DNA from: an uncultured Clostridia bacterium
Lineage (GTDB): Bacteria; Bacillota; Clostridia; Oscillospirales; Acutalibacteraceae
DNA length: 52,774 bases
Reading direction: 5' to 3'
NCBI GenBank assembly: GCA_937876205.1
Contig: CALEII010000039.1
Coordinates: 1-52,774 of the forward strand
In this document: positions 24,879-33,800 of the stretch, one piece after another
Numbering within the stretch: position 1 is the first letter of the stretch
Layout: each line of letters begins with the position of its first letter
The notes under the pieces: model-generated
What the model was told of the DNA's origin: nothing
Database searches by the model: none
The model's input: only the letters and a program-made list of their open reading frames with translations
Position numbers and translations under genes: made by a program

Positions 24879-27287
24879 ATGAACTATGATTTTAAATCTG
24901 CCGAAGCTAAATGGCAGAAAAGATGGGAAGAATCAGGTGTTTTTAACGCATCTGATGACTATTCTAAGCCCAAATTCTACGGTCTTGTAGAATTTCCTTA
25001 TCCCAGCGGAGCAGGTATGCACGTAGGCCATATCAAGGCTTACAGCGGTCTTGAGGTTATTTCAAGAAAAAGACGACTTCAGGGCTACAATGTGCTTTTC
25101 CCCATCGGCTTTGATGCTTACGGTCTGCCCACAGAAAACTATGCTATCAAGACAGGTATCCATCCCCGTCAGGTAACAGATACAAACATTGAAAAGTTCA
25201 CTTCTCAGCTCAAGAAGGTCGGCTTCTCATTTGACTGGACAAAAGTTATCGACACAACAGAAGAGGGCTACTACAAGTGGACTCAGTGGATTTTCCTCAA
25301 GATGTTTGAAAAGGGCCTTGCTTTCCGTGATAAGACTCTTGTCAACTACTGTCCCTCATGTAAGGTTGTTCTTTCAAACGAAGACTCTCAGGGCGGTAAG
25401 TGTGATATCTGCCACAGCGATGTTGTGCAGAAGTCAAAGGATGTATGGTATCTGCGTATAACTGAATATGCAGACAAGCTTCTTGAAGGTCTGGAGGATG
25501 TTGATTATCTTCCCAATATCAAGCTTCAGCAGGTTAACTGGATAGGTAAGTCAAGAGGTGCTTTTGTCAATTTCTCAATCAAGAATATTGATGAACAGCT
25601 TAAGATTTACACAACACGTCCCGATACACTTTTCGGCGTAACATTTATGGTTATTGCTCCCGAGCATCCCATTATTGACAAGTATGCTGACAAAATCGGC
25701 AATATGGATGCTATCAGAGCATACCGTGAGGAATGCAGCAAAAAGACAGAGTTTGAAAGAACCCAGCTTGTAAAGGATAAGACAGGCGTCTGCATCGACG
25801 GTATCACAGCAATCAACCCCGTTAACGGCAAGGAAATCCCTGTTTACATATCAGACTATGTAATGATGGGTTACGGTACAGGTGCTATTATGGCTGTTCC
25901 TGCACACGACAGCCGTGACTACGATTTCGCAAAGAAATTCGGTATTGATATAATTGAAGTCATCAAGGGCGGTGACATTTCAGTTGAAGCTTATGCAGGC
26001 GACGGTGAAATGGTCAACTCCGATTTTCTTAACGGCTTTACAAACAAGAAAGACTCAATCGCAAAGATGATCGATGTGCTTCAGGAGAAGGGTATCGGCG
26101 AAGGCGGTGTTCAGTACAAGATGAAGGACTGGGCATTTAACCGTCAGAGATACTGGGGTGAACCCATTCCCATCGTACACTGCGATAAGTGCGGTATGGT
26201 TGCCGTTCCTTACGAAGAGCTTCCTCTCCGTCTTCCCGAAGTTCAGAACTTTGAACCCGGTTCAGACGGCGAAAGCCCTCTTGCAAAGATTGAGAGCTTC
26301 GTAAACTGCACTTGTCCCAAGTGCGGCGGTAAAGCCAAGAGAGAAACCGATACAATGCCTCAGTGGGCAGGCTCATCCTGGTACTTCCTCAGATATATCG
26401 ACCCCAAGAACGAAAACGTTTTTGCTGACAGCGAAAAGCTTAAATACTGGATGCCCGTTGATTGGTATAACGGCGGTATGGAGCACGTTACAAGACATCT
26501 TATCTATTCAAGATTCTGGTATAAATTCCTCTATGACCTCGGTGAAGTTCCCTATGCAGAGCCTTATGCAAAGAGAACTGCTCAGGGACTTATCCTCGGA
26601 CCCGACGGCGTAAAGATGAGTAAGTCAAGAGGTAATGTTATTGACCCCAATGAAGTTGTTGACTCAATGGGTGCCGATGTTCTTCGTACCTACGTACTCT
26701 TTATGGGTGACTATGAACAGGCTGCTCCCTGGAGTGAAGACAGTGTCAAGGGCTGTAAGCGATTTGTTGACAGAATCTGGAACCTTCTTGAAATCGTTAA
26801 AGACGGCGACGAATATTCTGCTGAACTTATGAGCTCAATGCATAAGACGGTAAAGAAGGTGTCTGAGGATATTGAGGCAATGAAGTTCAATACAGCTATT
26901 GCCGCTCTTATGACACTCCTCAACCAGATTTATTCAAAGGGTGAAATCAACAAGGCTGAGCTTAAAACACTTCTTCTTCTTGTCAATCCCTTTGCTCCTC
27001 ACGTTACAGAAGAAATGTGGGAAAAGATGAGCTTCGGCGGTACTGTTACAGACCAGTCATGGCCCGAATATGATGAAGCAAAGTGCGTTGATGCAACTGT
27101 TGAAATTGCTGTTCAGGTAAACGGAAAAATAAAGGCAAGAATCAATGTTGCAACCGACATTTCCAATGAAGATGCTATTGCAGCTGCAAAGGAAGTTGAT
27201 GCTGTCAAGGAAATCATTGACGGTAAGCAGGTTGTGAAAGAGCTTTATGTAAAGGGTAAGCTTGTCAATATTGTAGTTAAAATGTAA
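24879..27287 (+). CDS. leuS: Leucyl-tRNA synthetase
   Basis: This class I synthetase of 802 residues has HVGH at residues 48-51, a zinc-type segment CPSC...CDIC, the CP1 editing domain with TTRPDTLFGVTF and the GTGAIMAVPAHDSRDYDF region, and KMSKS at 579-583. The anticodon-binding and C-terminal domains follow, ending VNGKIKARINV and KELYVKGKLVNIVV. I chose the ATG at 24879, which has an AAGGAG site 9 bases upstream; an earlier in-frame start overlaps rsfS. No T-box leader is seen in the 22-base gap, so regulation is probably shared with the upstream genes. A short terminator follows. Confidence 0.98.
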   Translation: MNYDFKSAEAKWQKRWEESGVFNASDDYSKPKFYGLVEFPYPSGAGMHVGHIKAYSGLEVISRKRRLQGYNVLFPIGFDAYGLPTENYAIKTGIHPRQVTDTNIEKFTSQLKKVGFSFDWTKVIDTTEEGYYKWTQWIFLKMFEKGLAFRDKTLVNYCPSCKVVLSNEDSQGGKCDICHSDVVQKSKDVWYLRITEYADKLLEGLEDVDYLPNIKLQQVNWIGKSRGAFVNFSIKNIDEQLKIYTTRPDTLFGVTFMVIAPEHPIIDKYADKIGNMDAIRAYREECSKKTEFERTQLVKDKTGVCIDGITAINPVNGKEIPVYISDYVMMGYGTGAIMAVPAHDSRDYDFAKKFGIDIIEVIKGGDISVEAYAGDGEMVNSDFLNGFTNKKDSIAKMIDVLQEKGIGEGGVQYKMKDWAFNRQRYWGEPIPIVHCDKCGMVAVPYEELPLRLPEVQNFEPGSDGESPLAKIESFVNCTCPKCGGKAKRETDTMPQWAGSSWYFLRYIDPKNENVFADSEKLKYWMPVDWYNGGMEHVTRHLIYSRFWYKFLYDLGEVPYAEPYAKRTAQGLILGPDGVKMSKSRGNVIDPNEVVDSMGADVLRTYVLFMGDYEQAAPWSEDSVKGCKRFVDRIWNLLEIVKDGDEYSAELMSSMHKTVKKVSEDIEAMKFNTAIAALMTLLNQIYSKGEINKAELKTLLLLVNPFAPHVTEEMWEKMSFGGTVTDQSWPEYDEAKCVDATVEIAVQVNGKIKARINVATDISNEDAIAAAKEVDAVKEIIDGKQVVKELYVKGKLVNIVVKM

Positions 27288-27291
27288 TAAT

Positions 27292-27325
27292 AATTTCGGG
27301 TAGTCTGAGGGCTGCCCGAAATTTT
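27292..27325 (+). terminator. Intrinsic terminator after leuS
   Basis: AATTTCGGG and CCCGAAATT form a 9-bp stem 4 bases after the leuS stop, followed by a short TT tract. The T-tract is weak, so some read-through into the asparaginase gene is possible. Confidence 0.7.
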
Positions 27326-27349
27326 GCATATCATAATAACGGTGATTAT

Positions 27350-28306
27350 ATGAAAATTCTTGTTATTTTTACAGGCGGAACAATCGGCAGTGCTGTTTCA
27401 GACGGCTGGATTTCTCCCTCTGACGATATGAAATATCTTCTTCTGAGAAAATACAGTGAAAAAACAGGTGATTCAATTCAGTTTGACACATTGAATCCCT
27501 ATACTGTGCTCAGTGAGAATTTGTCGGCAGAGCATCTCAATAAGCTTATAAAATGCGTAAGAGATAACATTGACGGCTGTGACGGTGTAATTGTCACCCA
27601 CGGCACAGATACATTGCAGTATTCTGCTGCAGCTGTGAGCTATGCAATGGGTACTGACTGTGCACCGGTTTTGTTTGTGTTAAGTAATTATCCTCTTGAA
27701 GATGAAAGAGCTAACGGTCTTGATAATTTTATTGCCGCCGTTGAGTTTATAAAGGCAAAAGCAGGCAGGGGAGTTTATGTAAGCTATAAAAACGGAAATC
27801 AGCCTGTTCAGATTCACTATGCAACAAGACTTCTCAGCCACAATGAGTGCTTTGATGAGGTGTACAGCGCAGACCGTCAGCCATATGCAGTTTTTGACGG
27901 CAAAATACTGCTTAATGACGGTTTTAATCCGCCTGATACCGTAGCTGCTGTTGAGGAGCCTTATTTCTGCGATTGCTCCTCAGTTCTTACCGTTGTTGCG
28001 ATGCCGGGTGATTCTTTCAGTTATGATTTATCTTCTGTAAAAGCAGTAATACTGCGTCCTTATCATTCGGGTACACTCAATACTGCATCAGTTTCCTTCG
28101 TCAGCTTCTGCAGACAGGCAGCAGACCTTGACATTCCCGTTTTTCTTGTCAATGCACCCGAGGGTATAACATATGATTCATCAAAGGTGTATGATAAGCT
28201 CGGAATCATCGCTCTTGAGGGCAGTGTATTTCCTGCAGTTTATGTAAAAATATGGCTTGCTGTTTCGCAAAATAAGGATATTTGTGGATTTGTGTGTAAT
28301 AATTAA
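27350..28306 (+). CDS. Asparaginase/glutaminase-type amidohydrolase
   Basis: This 318-residue protein lacks a signal peptide, suggesting a cytoplasmic enzyme. The N-terminal catalytic motif TGGTIGS lies at residues 8-14 and the second catalytic motif THGTDTL at 83-89. These are the two threonine-containing signatures of the type I/II L-asparaginase family, which hydrolyses asparagine to aspartate and ammonia. The C-terminal domain contains LRPYHSGTLN, the segment that contributes to substrate binding. The gene sits alone between the leuS terminator and a long AT-rich gap. Confidence 0.9.
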   Translation: MKILVIFTGGTIGSAVSDGWISPSDDMKYLLLRKYSEKTGDSIQFDTLNPYTVLSENLSAEHLNKLIKCVRDNIDGCDGVIVTHGTDTLQYSAAAVSYAMGTDCAPVLFVLSNYPLEDERANGLDNFIAAVEFIKAKAGRGVYVSYKNGNQPVQIHYATRLLSHNECFDEVYSADRQPYAVFDGKILLNDGFNPPDTVAAVEEPYFCDCSSVLTVVAMPGDSFSYDLSSVKAVILRPYHSGTLNTASVSFVSFCRQAADLDIPVFLVNAPEGITYDSSKVYDKLGIIALEGSVFPAVYVKIWLAVSQNKDICGFVCNN

Positions 28307-28407
28307 AAGCTGTTGTTGTAAAAATGTGTAAAAAATTTAATTAACTTTTTTAACGATTGTTATTTATGCTGAAAAATGTTAACACTTTTTTAAATTTTGT
28401 CTATTTG

Positions 28408-28436
28408 TTGATTTTTTCTTAAATATATTATATAAT
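28408..28436 (+). promoter_or_regulatory. Promoter of the peptide/radical SAM locus
   Basis: TTGATT (28408-28413) and TATAAT (28431-28436) are separated by 17 bases, 50 bases before the peptide start codon. The surrounding 28307-28485 gap is very AT-rich, with several T-runs and TTAAC repeats, and holds no ORF I would call. Confidence 0.7.
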
Positions 28437-28485
28437 AAGTTGGTTTTAAATTTGGTGTATTATTTTGATTTTTGGAGATAGTGCA

Positions 28486-28719
28486 ATGAAACATTATACT
28501 AAGCCTGAAATTGTTTTTGACAACTTTGAACTTGCCGAAAATATTGCTATGTGTGAATTGATAGAAACTGGAAGTGCAAGATATGCCTGCCCGGTTACTG
28601 ACCCTGAAAGTGGTTGGACTATTTTCACGCAAACTAATTGCATTCAGACACCTGAAGAAATCGGCGGTCAGATCTGCTACGAGGTACCCTTTGAGGACTA
28701 CAACGTTTTCGTATCATAA
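28486..28719 (+). CDS. 77-residue four-cysteine peptide, candidate radical SAM RiPP precursor
   Basis: The start is the ATG at 28486, 8 bases after GGAG; an upstream in-frame TTG at 28465 lacks a ribosome site. The N-terminal ~22 residues, reading YTKPEIVFDNFELAENIA, look like the short leader-type start seen on many small clostridial Cys-containing peptides. It is not a signal peptide. Four cysteines at 23, 35, 52 and 64 are separated by 11, 16 and 11 residues, almost symmetrically. Acidic, Thr and aromatic residues fill the rest. It has its own promoter and terminator and precedes the lipoprotein, radical SAM and PqqD genes. I infer a ribosomally made precursor peptide; direct proof of modification is not possible from sequence. 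Confidence 0.65.
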   Translation: MKHYTKPEIVFDNFELAENIAMCELIETGSARYACPVTDPESGWTIFTQTNCIQTPEEIGGQICYEVPFEDYNVFVS

Positions 28720-28728
28720 AACAGACTC

Positions 28729-28749
28729 GCTCCGTTTACGGGGCTTTTT
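28729..28749 (+). terminator. Terminator between precursor peptide and downstream genes
   Basis: GCTCCG-TTTA-CGGGGC forms a 6-bp stem with one G-T pair and a T5 run, followed by a second T-run (GTGTTTTTT). It lies 9 bases after the peptide stop. Partial read-through would give much more peptide than enzyme mRNA, a common arrangement at RiPP loci. Confidence 0.75.
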
Positions 28750-28772
28750 GTGTTTTTTATGAGGGGATTATT

Positions 28773-29471
28773 ATGAAAAAGAAAATTAGTATTATTGCTT
28801 GTCTGTTATTGATAATTTCGCTCGCAATGTGCTTTTCTTCGTGTAAAAATAATTCTGATGTGACAGGTGAGCCTGATAATGAAAACAAGCCTTCATATCT
28901 GGCTCAGGAGCAGGGCATCTGTGTTACGGACATCTGCCGTATGTCACCTGCCAATGAGGGTGAGTCACTTTCACACAGTGATGATGTTGCAGGAATTATT
29001 GTTTATAATGATTCTGAAAAGACCTTGCAGTACGCTGAGATTACAGCATCGTTTTCAGACAACACGGTGCATTCCTACAAGATTTCAACACTCCCGCCGG
29101 GTGCATCCTGTTTTGTTTCTGAAGAAAGCAACGCTCCTTACCGTGAAATCACAACAGGATTCTTCGGCTTTGAGATAAAGAATGTTGCTTTTTTTGCCGA
29201 AGAGCCTTCGGTTTACGAAGATAAGCTTCAGTTCAGCGGTGCCGACGGAATACTCAATATAAAGAATATTTCTGATGCTGATATAGCAGAAGATATAATT
29301 GTATATTATAAAGATTATAAGGATTCACAGCTTGCAAGCGGAATCACATACAGGGTTACTGTTTCAGGTGGGCTTGCAGCAGGTGAGATAAAGCAGGTCA
29401 GAGCCTCACATTATACTCAGAATGAGAGCATTGTTATGTTTGCACAGTTTGTGCCTGAGGAGGTATCCTGA
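28773..29471 (+). CDS. Secreted lipoprotein of the radical SAM locus
   Basis: This 232-residue protein has a lipoprotein signal: basic KKK start, hydrophobic core and a lipobox-like FSSC with the lipidated cysteine at residue 24. The mature part is hydrophilic with beta-strand alternation in two repeats of similar flavour (GIIVYNDSEKTLQYAEITAS and DGILNIKNISDADIAEDIIV), perhaps two immunoglobulin-like domains. Cysteines also occur at GICVTDIC and ASCF. I do not recognise a family. It is co-transcribed with the radical SAM enzyme, whose ATG lies in the same TGATG junction. A role in peptide export, folding or immunity is inference only. Confidence 0.8.
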   Translation: MKKKISIIACLLLIISLAMCFSSCKNNSDVTGEPDNENKPSYLAQEQGICVTDICRMSPANEGESLSHSDDVAGIIVYNDSEKTLQYAEITASFSDNTVHSYKISTLPPGASCFVSEESNAPYREITTGFFGFEIKNVAFFAEEPSVYEDKLQFSGADGILNIKNISDADIAEDIIVYYKDYKDSQLASGITYRVTVSGGLAAGEIKQVRASHYTQNESIVMFAQFVPEEVS

Positions 29472-30583
29472 TGGCAGAGCTTGAACCGAAGATATCAACA
29501 TATCTTCACAACAAAGGGGCAAGGCTCGGCATTCCTGTTTCAGGCAGCTTTGAGCTGACAAGAAAGTGCAATTTTAATTGCAAAATGTGCTATGTGCACT
29601 GTACCGATACATCAAAAGATGAAGAATTAACCACTGAGGAATGGCTGAAAATCGCAGATGATGCTAAAAAAGAAGGCTTGCTGTTTTTGCTGCTTACAGG
29701 CGGTGAGCCTCTTCTCAGACCTGATTTTTCACAGCTTTACACAGCTTTTGCAAAAATGGGCTTTATGCTGTCAATCAATACAAACGGCAGTATGTTCACT
29801 GAGGAGATATTCAGCCTGTTTGAGTCTTATCCTCCTTCAAGAGTGAACATTTCTCTTTACGGCGGCAGTGATGACACCTATAAAAGCCTTTGCGAAAATA
29901 AAAAATTCGATGTTGTTGTAGGCAATATCAGACGGCTTAAGAAAATGCACATTCCCGTGCGTCTCAACTGTGTTTTTAACCGTTATAATGTTGCCGACAC
30001 TGAAAAAATTTATCAGATTGCCAATGAGCTTGAGGTTATAGTCAAGCCCACATCATATATGTATCCGTCACTTCGTGCAAAGGGTGAAACGGGCGGAAAT
30101 GAAGCCCGATTGACTGCAGAGGATGCGGCAAAAAACACACTTTTGTGCCGCAAACTGACTTTCAGTGAGGCGCAGCTCAGAGAAAAGGCTAAGGAAATGA
30201 TGTCCTTGTATCCCCCTGAGTGCGATCCCGATGCTGAGGGCGAGGGAATGCGGTGCAGAGCAGGCAGAAGCAGCTTCTGGGTTACCTATGACGGCAGAAT
30301 GATGCCCTGCGGAATGATGACAGAGCCCACAGTTTCACTTAAAACTATGAGTTTCAGTGATGCGTGGCAGCTTATACGTACAGAAACGGCAAAAATCAGG
30401 CTTCCAAAAGAATGTCAGTCCTGCAGTCACAAATCTGTGTGCAATGTGTGTGCGGCAATGTGCTATACGGAGACAGGCTCATTCAGCAGAAAACCTGAAT
30501 ACATATGTTCAATGGTGAAAGCCATTGCAAAAGAATTTGTTGACCAATTCGGAGAGGACGGCGGATATAATGAAAATAAATAA
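29471..30583 (+). CDS. Radical SAM/SPASM peptide-modifying enzyme
   Basis: This 370-residue protein has the radical SAM cluster motif CNFNCKMC (CX3CX2C) at residues 33-40, followed by TGGEPLLRPD and SINTNGSM. The C-terminal SPASM region has cysteines 262, 280, 315, 318, 324, 327, 331 and 346 in the arrangement CX12GX4C...CX2CX5CX2CX3C...C, matching ligands for two auxiliary [4Fe-4S] clusters. Such enzymes install thioether, carbon-carbon or other cross-links in ribosomal peptides. The gene begins at the lipoprotein stop (TGATG) and overlaps the PqqD-like gene by 14 bases. The likely substrate is the peptide at 28486. Confidence 0.93.
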   Translation: MAELEPKISTYLHNKGARLGIPVSGSFELTRKCNFNCKMCYVHCTDTSKDEELTTEEWLKIADDAKKEGLLFLLLTGGEPLLRPDFSQLYTAFAKMGFMLSINTNGSMFTEEIFSLFESYPPSRVNISLYGGSDDTYKSLCENKKFDVVVGNIRRLKKMHIPVRLNCVFNRYNVADTEKIYQIANELEVIVKPTSYMYPSLRAKGETGGNEARLTAEDAAKNTLLCRKLTFSEAQLREKAKEMMSLYPPECDPDAEGEGMRCRAGRSSFWVTYDGRMMPCGMMTEPTVSLKTMSFSDAWQLIRTETAKIRLPKECQSCSHKSVCNVCAAMCYTETGSFSRKPEYICSMVKAIAKEFVDQFGEDGGYNENK

Positions 30584-30833
30584 AGAATTTGTCCACCGTG
30601 AAATCGCCGGTGACCACGTGCTTGTCCCGATAGGGAAGACAAGTGCAGAGTACAACGGGCTTTTTCCTCTTACTGAAACGGCGGCAAGAATATGGGAGCT
30701 GCTTCCTGAAGCAGACAATGAGGAATACATTGTAAACAAACTTCTCGAAGAATATGAGATTGACCGTGAAACTGTTGAAGCAGATGTCAGGGAATTTCTT
30801 AACAGACTTCGTGAATTCAGAATAATTGACTAA
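30570..30833 (+). CDS. PqqD-like peptide-recognition protein
   Basis: This 87-residue protein has the PqqD signature LFPLTETAARIWELL, followed by a helix-rich C-terminus (EEYIVNKLLEEYEIDRETVEADVREFLNRL). PqqD proteins are the RiPP recognition elements that bind leader peptides and present them to a radical SAM partner. Residues 1-30 form the beta-hairpin region. The start is ATG 30570, inside the 3' end of the radical SAM gene. Stop TAA at 30831-30833 shares its last base with an ATG of the giant protein frame. This direct coupling to both neighbours is strong evidence for a shared function with the enzyme. Confidence 0.92.
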   Translation: MKINKEFVHREIAGDHVLVPIGKTSAEYNGLFPLTETAARIWELLPEADNEEYIVNKLLEEYEIDRETVEADVREFLNRLREFRIID

Positions 30834-30844
30834 TGGAGATGAAA

Positions 30845-33800
30845 ATGTCAATGAAAAAGAATGTTTTTAAAAGAAGCTTATCAATGGTAATGGCAGTGCT
30901 TATGGTACTGTCTTGCTGGGTATGGGCTGACCCCTCACAGTCGCTTATTGCTGAGGCTGCAAACGATACGCTGAAAAATCGTTATCTGTTTGCATACTTC
31001 ACGGGCACAAGCAAAGACGGTCAGACCATTCATCTTGCTGTATCTGAAGACGGCTATAACTACACAGCGCTTCGTAATAACGAGCCTGTTATTATTCCGT
31101 CAAAGGGTGTAGGTAATGTCCGTGACCCTTACATATGGTACAATGAGCAGGATAATTATTACTATATTCTTGCAACCGACCTTGACTTTACAGACGGCGG
31201 CGGAACTTACAGTAATAACTCACAGTCATTTATTATATGGCGTTCAAAGGACCTTGTTAACTGGTACGATGAAACATTTATCGATGTCAGCAAAATGGCA
31301 CATCTTATCGGTGATACAAGAAACATGTCTGCAGTATGGGCTCCTCAGGTTCTCTGGGACGGCAGTGCATATGTTGTTTACTTCACACTTGCTTGTAATG
31401 CAACAAGCTGGTTTGATATCGTTTACCTCAAAACAACAGACCTTATGAACCCCGATGCATATTACGAGTTTGACTATATCCTCGGTAACGGAACAGGTAA
31501 CGGTACAGATAACGGCTATGGCGTTATTGATGCTGATATTATTCACAACCCTAAAGACGGTAAGTATTATCTGTTCTATAAGACAGAGTGTAACGCTAAT
31601 GAGCTCGGCACAACAAATAAAGGTACTTCACTCAAGACTATTCATTATTATGTAGGTGACACCCCCACAGGTCCCTTTACAAACCCCGGCGACACAAAGT
31701 GGCCAAACTGCGGTTTCTCAATTTTCCCCAACTATAATGTTTCTCTTGAAGGCTGTAACTCATTCTGGGATAACGACGGTAACCTTATTATGTATGCCGA
31801 TGAATTCGAACATACAAATGCAGCCGGTGAAGCAGAGGCTTATTTCCATATTGCAAAGTCAAACGGAACTGACTTCACTTCATGGTCATATCCTGATGTT
31901 TCTCAGCACAACATCAACTCTCTTTCACCCCGTCACGGCTCTGTTGTTAAAATCACAGAGGCTGAATATAACAGACTTCTCAATAACTCATATAACATTA
32001 CTTCATCTTCATATTCTGACACAGAGGTTCTTGAAGACCATCTTGTTGCAAAGTACTTTACAACAGCTGATGTCAAGTGGAATGCTGTTGTCGGTCAGCC
32101 TAACCTTGATTCAGCAACAGGTATCACAATGGTTGATGACCCCTCAATCGGTTACTATGCAGAGTTTGACTCTACAAGCGGCGGCTGGGCAGAGGTAGAT
32201 TTTGACTCACTGTTCAGAAAAACAAACGGTCTGAATTACGAAGATGGTTTCACAATCACCTTCAGTGCTATGCTTCAGAACAATGAAAGCGTGAATAATG
32301 AGAATAATGACCGTATTTATGAAATTGCCGATGTCTTCGGCTCAAGAACAGGTACTGAGCATTATACTCATTTCTCACCCGGTGGTGGCGGTAACGGTTC
32401 TTACCTCGGCAACTACAACGGTCCCGTTGACAGCGGTAATGACTGGCTTAATGATATAAACCGTGCAAACCGAGATGATAAGTGTTTCCATGAATATATT
32501 ATCAGCTATGCTACAGGTAACGTAATGGTTTATGTTGACGGTGAGCTTGTTATTTCAAGAAACCGTTTCACAGGCGTAAAGCTTGATGACTCGTGGTATA
32601 AGGCTCTCGGCTCAAATGCCACAATGCGTATCGGTAAGTCAGGCTGGGATGCTGACCCTCTCTTCAAGGGCAGAATTCAGAACCTTTGCATCTATGACTG
32701 CTCCATGTCATATTACGATGCACAGTCAATGAATGATGACTACAAAGAGCAGAACGGTTGGGTAGATGCTGCAACATATACCGGCATAACATCAGTTGTT
32801 CCCACGTTCCAGAATACAGATGCTGCCCGTATGCAGTCACTTCCCAATGCAAATACACATTTCAGCAATATTCTTTACACTGAAACTGTTAAAAACTACG
32901 ACGGCAATAATATGAGTGCAGACTCAGCTGTTTACCATTATAACGGAAATGACTTCTTTTTTGCTCTTTATTACCCTGAAACAACTGTTTTGCTGCTTGA
33001 CGGTATCAATGAAGCTATAATGCCCGTTTCTTTCGGTGCCTATTGTCAAAATTCGCGAGAAGAAAAAGGCTTTTTACAGGTTTATCCTACAACAGGTCCA
33101 GGAAGTACTGCAGATAACGGTGCTTTTGAAATATCACAGAACTGGGGCGGTTGGTACAATAACGGTGACTACTATGAGTGTATAGTAAGCCATGCAGACG
33201 GATATATCGGTAGAAATTCAACAACATCTAGCTGGTCACATATCACGAGTAAAAAGAATTATGACTGTCATTGGGGTGCACCTCTGAAGGTCAACGGAGA
33301 TAAAATTGATTTCGGCGACAGCTACTATAAGAAATTTAATCTCACATGGCAGGTAAATGGTGGTACTGATGGTACATATGCAGCTGACCACAGTGCAAAT
33401 ATGACTTCTGATAACGATATCTATGTTATCGACTTCAGACCCATACTTGAACTCCGTGAAGCAATCACAGAAGACGCATACAACGAAGTAATGCTCAATG
33501 ACCAGCTTTGCCCCGAGCTTAAGCAGAAGTATGCATCTGCAGTTTATACAATCAGAACACTTGACCCCAACAACTTCGGTTTTGCTGCTTCTCCTATAAC
33601 AGCAACAAAGGCTTGCGGTAAGGCTATCGGCGAAGCAATCGGCACATACAAAGGTGTTATGGCTGAAATCGCAAGAGAAAAAGCATCAGGTAATTACGGA
33701 CATCAGCCTTCACAGTTTGAAGCACGTGAGGCAAAATGTGATGTTGCAGGTCTTACAGCAGGTTCATACTGCGTAATCTGTGGTGAGGTTCTTGAAGAAC

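Noticed and set aside
28307..28485. Origin-like or riboswitch-like element in the AT-rich gap
   Set aside because: The gap has T-runs and TTAAC repeats but no DnaA-box cluster and no conserved riboswitch core that I can recognise; only the promoter is supportable.
28574..28762. 62-residue frame overlapping the four-cysteine peptide
   Set aside because: It is out of frame, lacks a ribosome site and runs through the terminator hairpin.
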